DNA of 64,000 bases from Oscillospiraceae bacterium (lineage in GTDB: Bacteria > Bacillota > Clostridia > Oscillospirales > QAMX01), in NCBI GenBank assembly GCA_015067825.1, contig SVLQ01000003.1, positions 161,944 to 225,943 on the forward strand, written 5' to 3'. The notes under the pieces are model-generated. The model ran no database searches. It had not been told where the DNA came from and saw only the letters and a list, made by a program, of their open reading frames with translations. Both the position numbers and the translations under genes were made by a program. Every line of letters begins with the position of its first letter. Position 1 is the first letter of the stretch. Of this stretch, positions 58,126-64,000 are shown piece after piece.

Positions 58126-59475
58126 TCAATTCCGGTAGTTTGGCAAATAACCGCCGATATCAACCAGACGCTTTTGAACCTCATGTACATCAACCTCGTG
58201 TATGTTTTCCGAATGGGCATCACAAACAACCGCAGCTGCGATCCCTGCGGCCTGTCCGGTAATGTAACATCCGGGCATCACACGAATGGAAGACTGCATA
58301 TAGCGGTCGCTTCCGATGCAGCGTCCGGCAGTCAGAAGGTTTGCGATTCCCTTGACCGCGAGTGAACGATAGGGGATGCCGTAACTCTCGCCGACCTTAT
58401 ACCGGAACGCCGTGTGTTCTTTCATAAAGTTTTCGTATCCGGCTTTGTCGTTGGTAGGGGAATGGATATCGATGTTGTAGGCGAACCGTCCGATTTCGTC
58501 GTCGAACACCGTCTGCCGCTGAAAGTCATCAAGCACCAAACGGTAATCGCAGGTGATACGCCGGCTTTCGCGGATACCAAGATACGGCGCGGTGCCGACG
58601 AGTTCTACTTCTTCGAAACCGTCCAGATACTCTTTGTAGTATCGACGGTATTCCAAAAGCTGCTTTCTGCCCTTGATGATTCCTTGTGTCAGCGAAGCCG
58701 CATCCCTGGCGTCCACATCGTAAATATGGCCGGCATTTGATACGCCGAAGCCGTTGGGTAGGCTTATACCGTTGACATCCTTACTCTCTTCCATGATACG
58801 CTTGATCCCGACCAGATGGCGGTCTTCGTTGGTAAAAACGTGGTCGGCGAATGCGGCGTCCAGCTTGCTCTTGTCAGAGACCACAACTCTGCTCCAGTCA
58901 ATTGCGGTCCATTGGCCGCACAGCGTTGTTGCCATTGTGCGACCGTTTTCGTCGCCGTATTCCCAATCCGCACCGGCGTAGTAGGCGAGATCGCCGTCAC
59001 CGGTACAGTCGATGTAGATCTTGGCTTTTACGGCAAATGCCGAACCCTTTGCGGCGCAGACAACGTATCGGATCTTTCCGTTTTCCGTTACCGCATCGAT
59101 CAGATTGGTATGGAACATAAACTGTACGCCGGCCTCTGTGACCATATCATCATAGATGATCTTCAGTGTTTCGGCGGGGATTGCCTTTGGGCAAAAACGC
59201 CGGAACTTTGGCAGCGCCTCGCGCTTGATAGCGTCATACACTTCCAGTCCGATCCCACCGGCGAGAAAGTGTTCGCCGTCGGTGAAGTCCATGAATACGG
59301 GGACAAGCATGGTGACTGCAGCTCCTCCGAGCGCAGAAAAGGATTCTGCCAAAAAGACGCTTCGGCCTTGGCGGGCGCAGCTCACGGCCGCGGCGATTCC
59401 GGCCGGACCGCCGCCTGCCACAAATACGTCGACGTCATATTTTACAGGCAACGACTTTGTGTAGGTGATCTCCAT
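58126..59475 (-). CDS. FAD-dependent oxidoreductase
   Basis: Start MEITYTKSLPVKYDVDVFVAGGGPAGIAAAVSCARQGRSVFLAE; 'YIDCTGDGDLAYYAGADWEYG'; C-terminal 'GQAAGIAAAVVCD'. Confidence 0.92.
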   Translation of the reverse strand: MEITYTKSLPVKYDVDVFVAGGGPAGIAAAVSCARQGRSVFLAESFSALGGAAVTMLVPVFMDFTDGEHFLAGGIGLEVYDAIKREALPKFRRFCPKAIPAETLKIIYDDMVTEAGVQFMFHTNLIDAVTENGKIRYVVCAAKGSAFAVKAKIYIDCTGDGDLAYYAGADWEYGDENGRTMATTLCGQWTAIDWSRVVVSDKSKLDAAFADHVFTNEDRHLVGIKRIMEESKDVNGISLPNGFGVSNAGHIYDVDARDAASLTQGIIKGRKQLLEYRRYYKEYLDGFEEVELVGTAPYLGIRESRRITCDYRLVLDDFQRQTVFDDEIGRFAYNIDIHSPTNDKAGYENFMKEHTAFRYKVGESYGIPYRSLAVKGIANLLTAGRCIGSDRYMQSSIRVMPGCYITGQAAGIAAAVVCDAHSENIHEVDVHEVQKRLVDIGGYLPNYRN

Positions 59476-59532
59476 AAAAAGCCCCTTCTTTCTTGCCGGG
59501 TCTCGAACGTGCAAAACCTGTTTGGATCGGTG

Positions 59533-60264
59533 TTACATCTCCTTGACCAGTTCGATCAGCTGATCCCAATGGCCGATGTGCAGATATTCTCCGGTCTCGC
59601 ACGAGAGGATCTCGGCGTCGCCGGTATAATCCTTGTCGTAGAAGACCGCAAACATACCGGCACCGGTCGAACCGCGTACGTCGGCTTTGAAATCGTTGCC
59701 GCAGTACCAGCAGGCTTCCGTCGGCAGGTTGGCGCGGCCGGCAGCCGCTTGGAAGATAAGCGGGCAGGGCTTGCAGAAGACCTGGTCGGCGCTGGTCATG
59801 ACGAATTCAAAGTGCTGGTTGGGGATCTCGTCGTCAATGCCCATCGTCAGCGCATCCGCCGACATCACGAGGTTGGAGATGACTCCCGTGCGGATCCCTT
59901 TTTCTTCGAAGAGATCCAAAAGCTCGCCAATCGATTCTTTGGCAAAATGCGTGGCGTTGCCGCGGTGGAATGCGATCTCCAGCTCTGCGGGCGTACAGTT
60001 GGTTTTGAAGCCGGCAAGGTTAAAGATCGTGCGCAGCAGCGGCTGCAGATGGACTTCCAGCCCAACGCCGTCCTCATGCGATCTCTTGCTGATGATCGCG
60101 TTGGTCTGGTTCCAGTAGCGTACGAACAGCTCCGCTGCGTTTTCGGGCGGATCGATCAGACAGGAGACGATTCCCTTGGCGCCGCCTTCGGCTGAAAATT
60201 TGCCCTCGGTGATCAAAGTGCCGCCGAAGTCGAATAAGACCATTTTCGGTCGTTTTAACAGCAT
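59533..60264 (-). CDS. HAD family hydrolase
   Basis: Start MLLKRPKMVLFDFGGTLITEGKF; 'CWYCGNDFKADVRGSTGAGM'. Confidence 0.88.
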   Translation of the reverse strand: MLLKRPKMVLFDFGGTLITEGKFSAEGGAKGIVSCLIDPPENAAELFVRYWNQTNAIISKRSHEDGVGLEVHLQPLLRTIFNLAGFKTNCTPAELEIAFHRGNATHFAKESIGELLDLFEEKGIRTGVISNLVMSADALTMGIDDEIPNQHFEFVMTSADQVFCKPCPLIFQAAAGRANLPTEACWYCGNDFKADVRGSTGAGMFAVFYDKDYTGDAEILSCETGEYLHIGHWDQLIELVKEM

Positions 60265-60433
60265 ATCCAAAACTCCTTTTTCTAGGTTGTTGTGGTTTTG
60301 TAGTATTGTATCATCCGGTATGGCCATTGTCAAGGAAAAGTAACAGATTTTGTGGTTGAATTTTACCAGAAAAGATGGTAAAATGTTAACTGGAAAAATA
60401 ATCTGCACCGCAGACGATATAAGGATGATTCGC

Positions 60434-61891
60434 ATGCAAACTTCAACTCTCAAGCGTTGGCTCAAACGCATTTTTTCTGCGATCGGCATCACCGCGGCTA
60501 CACTCGTTACCACGATTCTTGTGGCCTTTTTTGTGTTGCTCTACGGCCCGTTCCATCAGCTCCGCGATCTCTATGTTATCACAATGCTCGAGACGAGCGC
60601 GGCGAAGTTCATGGCGACATGGTTTTTCAGCGATGAGACGATTGAGGCGATCCTGGATTCCAATCGCCTCGAAGTTGTCGATGAACCGTCCGACCCGTCG
60701 CTGGTCAGCATTGCCGTGACTCGCCCGAAACAGACGACGACGCAAACTCCGCCGACGACCGAACCGCCGGCTTCCTCCACGACCGAATCGACGACTTCCG
60801 CAACGATCGCACCGACAACCGCGATCACCACCGAGACGACCATTCCGGATGTGCAGGGGAGTGAGCCGACCGTAACTACAACAGAAGCTACCACCACAGA
60901 GCCACCGCAGACGACGACCGAAGCGACGACCACCACTCCCGCGACGACAACGATTATCACCACGATCGACCCGCTGCACACCGAAGCGCCTGCCCCGGAC
61001 GAACTCTTTGCCGACCATCCCGATGCCATGCCGCAAACCGACGGTCTTGACGGCCTGCAGCTCGTTTCCGTCAGCAGCAGTACCTTTAATGGCTATATGC
61101 TCGTTATCTCCGACCCGTCGCGCGTGTCGCTCTGTGTGTCCTATTCGATCCTCTACGGTCGTCAGGCCGGTTGGGATGCGACCTACGGCGAACAGCTGCG
61201 CTCGATGGTCAAGCGCTACGGTGCCGTTGCGGGTATCAACGGCGGTGCATTCTACGATCCGGACGGCGAAGGCAACGGCGGACGTCCTGACGGTGCGCTT
61301 GCTGTCGACGGCGAATTGATCTACTGGGGCCCGGAGATCGAGAGCGAAGAAGCCTACCTCGCCGAGATTGAGCGCATTGAAGCCGCAATCGAAGCCGGCG
61401 AGATCGCACCCGATTCTCCCGAAGCGCAGATCCCCGAAAAACACGACTGGCAAAACGACCGTGTCAATATCATCGGCATCAACCAAGACCATATCCTGAT
61501 CCTTGGCCGCTTCACGAAAGCCGAATTTTTGGAACAGGGTTTCCGCGATGCCGTTTCGTTCGATAACCCCAATCCGCCGTTTTTGGTCATCAACGGCAAG
61601 GCCTCGACCGTTGTCGGCACCGGCGGCAGCGGTATCCAACCGCGCACCTGCATCGGTCAGCGCGCGGACGGTGCGTTCCTCTTCCTCGTCATCGACGGAC
61701 GCGGTGCCGGCGGCAGCCTTGGCGCGACCCAAAAGGAAGCCATGGATCTGATGATCGAATTCGGTGCGGTCAACGCGGCGAACCTCGACGGCGGTTCTTC
61801 GAGCGAGCTTATCCTCAACGGCGAAACGATCTCCAACCCCTGCTCGATCTACGGCCCGCGCTATATGCCCGACGGCTTCATCGTGCGCTGA
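60434..61891 (+). CDS. phosphodiester glycosidase (NAGPA-domain) family protein with TM anchor and Thr-rich linker
   Basis: N-terminal TM; T-rich linker; 'VAGINGGAFYDPDGEGNGGRPDGALAVDGEL', 'QPRTCIGQRADGAFLFLVIDGRG', 'GAVNAANLDGGSSSELILNGETISNP'. Confidence 0.9.
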   Translation: MQTSTLKRWLKRIFSAIGITAATLVTTILVAFFVLLYGPFHQLRDLYVITMLETSAAKFMATWFFSDETIEAILDSNRLEVVDEPSDPSLVSIAVTRPKQTTTQTPPTTEPPASSTTESTTSATIAPTTAITTETTIPDVQGSEPTVTTTEATTTEPPQTTTEATTTTPATTTIITTIDPLHTEAPAPDELFADHPDAMPQTDGLDGLQLVSVSSSTFNGYMLVISDPSRVSLCVSYSILYGRQAGWDATYGEQLRSMVKRYGAVAGINGGAFYDPDGEGNGGRPDGALAVDGELIYWGPEIESEEAYLAEIERIEAAIEAGEIAPDSPEAQIPEKHDWQNDRVNIIGINQDHILILGRFTKAEFLEQGFRDAVSFDNPNPPFLVINGKASTVVGTGGSGIQPRTCIGQRADGAFLFLVIDGRGAGGSLGATQKEAMDLMIEFGAVNAANLDGGSSSELILNGETISNPCSIYGPRYMPDGFIVR

Positions 61892-61902
61892 GAGGGGAGC
61901 TT

Positions 61903-63171
61903 ATGAAGCTGTATTTCCGTTTTTGCGCCGCTGCAGCAGCGGCGGCAACTCTGCTTTCCGTTACAGCCTGCAATACCGTCTCTCCTGCAACGGCCACCAC
62001 GCCACCGATAACTACTGCGCAGACGGTACCGCTCACAACCGAAGCGACAACGACTTCGGCAATTTTGTCCACCGAGCCGACAACGACGGTAACCGTACCG
62101 CCGCAGACCGTTCCGACAACCGTCCAAACGACTACGGCAACCACGCCGGTAACGACAACCGCGACTACGCCGGTAACTACCACCGTTCCGACGACCGAAG
62201 CGACGACCACGACGGTTGATCTCTACGAAATGGTGATTGAACCGCCGACGGACACGAACGCAGCCGAACCGCTTGCGATCAAAACCTACGACGGCTACAA
62301 CCAACCGTGCCATCCGAAGGTCTTGTACTTTGCCGATGGCTGGAACGGCTATCGCTATTGGATGGCCTACACGCCGTACCCTTACTGCGAGGACAGTCTG
62401 GAAAATCCGTGTCTCGCCGTATCCGACGACGGTTACACCTGGTTTGCGCCGGATGGGGTCAAGAATCCCGTAACAGGTTATCCGCCGACGTTTGAAAACA
62501 GCGCCCATTATTCCGATCCGCACCTTCTGATGAACGGTGAGACGATGGAACTGTGGTTCCGTTACAATCCGTCCTACGGTGACGGGGTCAACGCTGACTC
62601 CAACGAGGGTATCATCCTCCGCATCTGTTCGACCGACGGGATTCATTGGAGCGAAGCCGAGCAGCTCTACCAGAGCCGTGCCGACCGCGATCCCGTTTTG
62701 AGCCCGATCGTTGAGCTGGTCGACGGTGTGTACACGATGTGGTACGCCAAACGCGACGGCTGCCTCTACAAGACGACTTCTGCGGATGCCCATACGTGGA
62801 CACCGCTGGAGAAAACCGACCTCCATGCGCCCGACGGCCGCATCTGGCACCAGGATATGATCCGCACGGAGCTCGGCTACGAGATCGTTTTCTGTGCCCG
62901 CCCGGCCGGAGCAAAATCGAATCTGCACGATCTCTCGCTCTATTACGCTGCGAGCGAAGACGGTGTGCACTTTACCGAGCCGGTTCTGATCGTCGCGCCC
63001 CGCAAGGGAACCGACGCCTACGACAACGCGTCGATCTACCGCGCATCGATCGTCAAGGCCGACGGTCTTTACCGCATCTACTACAGCTCGATGAGCGAAC
63101 GCTATATCTGGAAGATCAGCCTCTGCGAGGGCGAAAGCATTTCTTCGCTCAAAGGTATGGGCAGAGAATAG
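61903..63171 (+). CDS. lipoprotein with Thr-rich linker and GH43/GH32-like beta-propeller domain
   Basis: Lipobox-like 'LLSVTACNTV'; 'CHPKVLYFADGWNGYRYWMAYTPYPY', 'YSDPHLLMNGETMELWFRY', 'VYTMWYAKRDGCLYKTTSADAHTW'. Confidence 0.85.
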   Translation: MKLYFRFCAAAAAAATLLSVTACNTVSPATATTPPITTAQTVPLTTEATTTSAILSTEPTTTVTVPPQTVPTTVQTTTATTPVTTTATTPVTTTVPTTEATTTTVDLYEMVIEPPTDTNAAEPLAIKTYDGYNQPCHPKVLYFADGWNGYRYWMAYTPYPYCEDSLENPCLAVSDDGYTWFAPDGVKNPVTGYPPTFENSAHYSDPHLLMNGETMELWFRYNPSYGDGVNADSNEGIILRICSTDGIHWSEAEQLYQSRADRDPVLSPIVELVDGVYTMWYAKRDGCLYKTTSADAHTWTPLEKTDLHAPDGRIWHQDMIRTELGYEIVFCARPAGAKSNLHDLSLYYAASEDGVHFTEPVLIVAPRKGTDAYDNASIYRASIVKADGLYRIYYSSMSERYIWKISLCEGESISSLKGMGRE

Positions 63172-63189
63172 TTCCGGAAAGGACACACT

Positions 63190-64000
63190 ATGACCACAAA
63201 AGTACTTCTGATCGCGCTCGCCGGTCTTGCGGAACGCGATCTTTCCCGACTGGTGCTGCCGACGGATCCAGCCAAAGTATCCTTGCAGCCGATCAGTCCG
63301 GCATCCGTTTGCCCAACGCTGACCTCGTTGGTGACTGGGGTATATCCCGAACGCCATGGTGTTGTCAGCGATGCGCCGTGTTCCGTCGGCATCGTGTCGC
63401 CTTTGCCGCATCGCTTGAAGAACGCCAACCGCGCCAAAACGATCTTCTCCTTGGCGCACGCTGCCGGGCTGAAAACCGCTTCCGTCAACTGGCCGCTGAC
63501 GGAAGGGGACGCCGATATCGATTTCCTTTTGCCGAACTGTAACGGCGACGAGACTGCCGTTAATCAACTGGCAACGATCCTTGCGGGCGACGTACCCGAC
63601 TTTGCCGCGCTGCAACTGCACGGGGTGCTCGATGCAAAGCTTCAATACGGTGTGGACAGTCCGGAAGCTGATGCTGCGGTGAAAATGCTGCAGGCGCAGC
63701 TGTCGGCACTTTTGCCGCTGGCAGAAAACGTTTTGCTTGTCGGTGCGGTCTCGCCGCAGACGATCACGCGGAAGGTTTCTCTCAACGCCGAATTTGTCCG
63801 CCGTGATCTGATCTCGCTCGACGAAAACGGCTGCTTTGCCGATTACAAGGCATGGTGCCAGTCCAACGGTCTGAGCAGTTTTGTCTATCTGAAAAACCCG
63901 TCCAACATGGGCGTGCACGACCAAACCGAGGCTCTTCTCGACTCCTTGCAGAAAAACGGCAGCTTCGGTATCGGCGAAGTGCTGACGCGCGAGGATGCCG
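63190..64000 (+). CDS. alkaline phosphatase-superfamily (type I phosphodiesterase/nucleotide pyrophosphatase-like) protein, truncated by window end
   Basis: ATG 63190 with RBS ggaaagga; 'KVLLIALAGLAERDLSRL...SPASVCPTLTSLVTGVYPERHGVVSD'; no stop before 64000. Confidence 0.8.
   Translation, partial: MTTKVLLIALAGLAERDLSRLVLPTDPAKVSLQPISPASVCPTLTSLVTGVYPERHGVVSDAPCSVGIVSPLPHRLKNANRAKTIFSLAHAAGLKTASVNWPLTEGDADIDFLLPNCNGDETAVNQLATILAGDVPDFAALQLHGVLDAKLQYGVDSPEADAAVKMLQAQLSALLPLAENVLLVGAVSPQTITRKVSLNAEFVRRDLISLDENGCFADYKAWCQSNGLSSFVYLKNPSNMGVHDQTEALLDSLQKNGSFGIGEVLTREDA

Noticed and set aside
61861-63924. 687-aa minus-strand ORF opposite the propeller lipoprotein and phosphodiesterase
   Set aside because: Antisense shadow; includes an artefactual R/G/Y-rich segment from the Thr-linker complement.

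Overview
64 kb chromosomal window that reads as a Firmicutes/Clostridia-type genome (YpeB, a T-box leader, DUF4364/DUF4298/DUF3048 proteins, SpoVE/RodA-like protein). It is densely coding, with about 60 CDS, one tRNA-Pro(GGG) and a T-box riboswitch before valS. Content is mainly housekeeping: prfA, tsaC/ywlC, coaE, fba, valS, galK, pssA/psd, adenine deaminase, nucleobase permeases, a copper P-type ATPase. Accessory carbohydrate genes include glycoside hydrolases, a GH27-type alpha-galactosidase, an AraC-sulfatase-ABC importer locus, and an exported phosphodiester-glycosidase/propeller/phosphodiesterase run at the right end. No CRISPR array, transposon, prophage or classical defence island was recognised. 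The best candidate for something undescribed is the 5' leader of the CNNM/CorC-HlyC family gene (minus strand, about 57736-58000). It has a promoter, a 5' hairpin, and a 39-codon leader ORF with an RBS and an acidic/proline-rich start (MDESPLPADSPRR...) resembling the Mg2+-sensing MgtL peptide. A perfect 12-bp inverted repeat (14/15 when extended) buries the Shine-Dalgarno of the downstream gene. All functional calls are from reading translated sequence; no searches were run.
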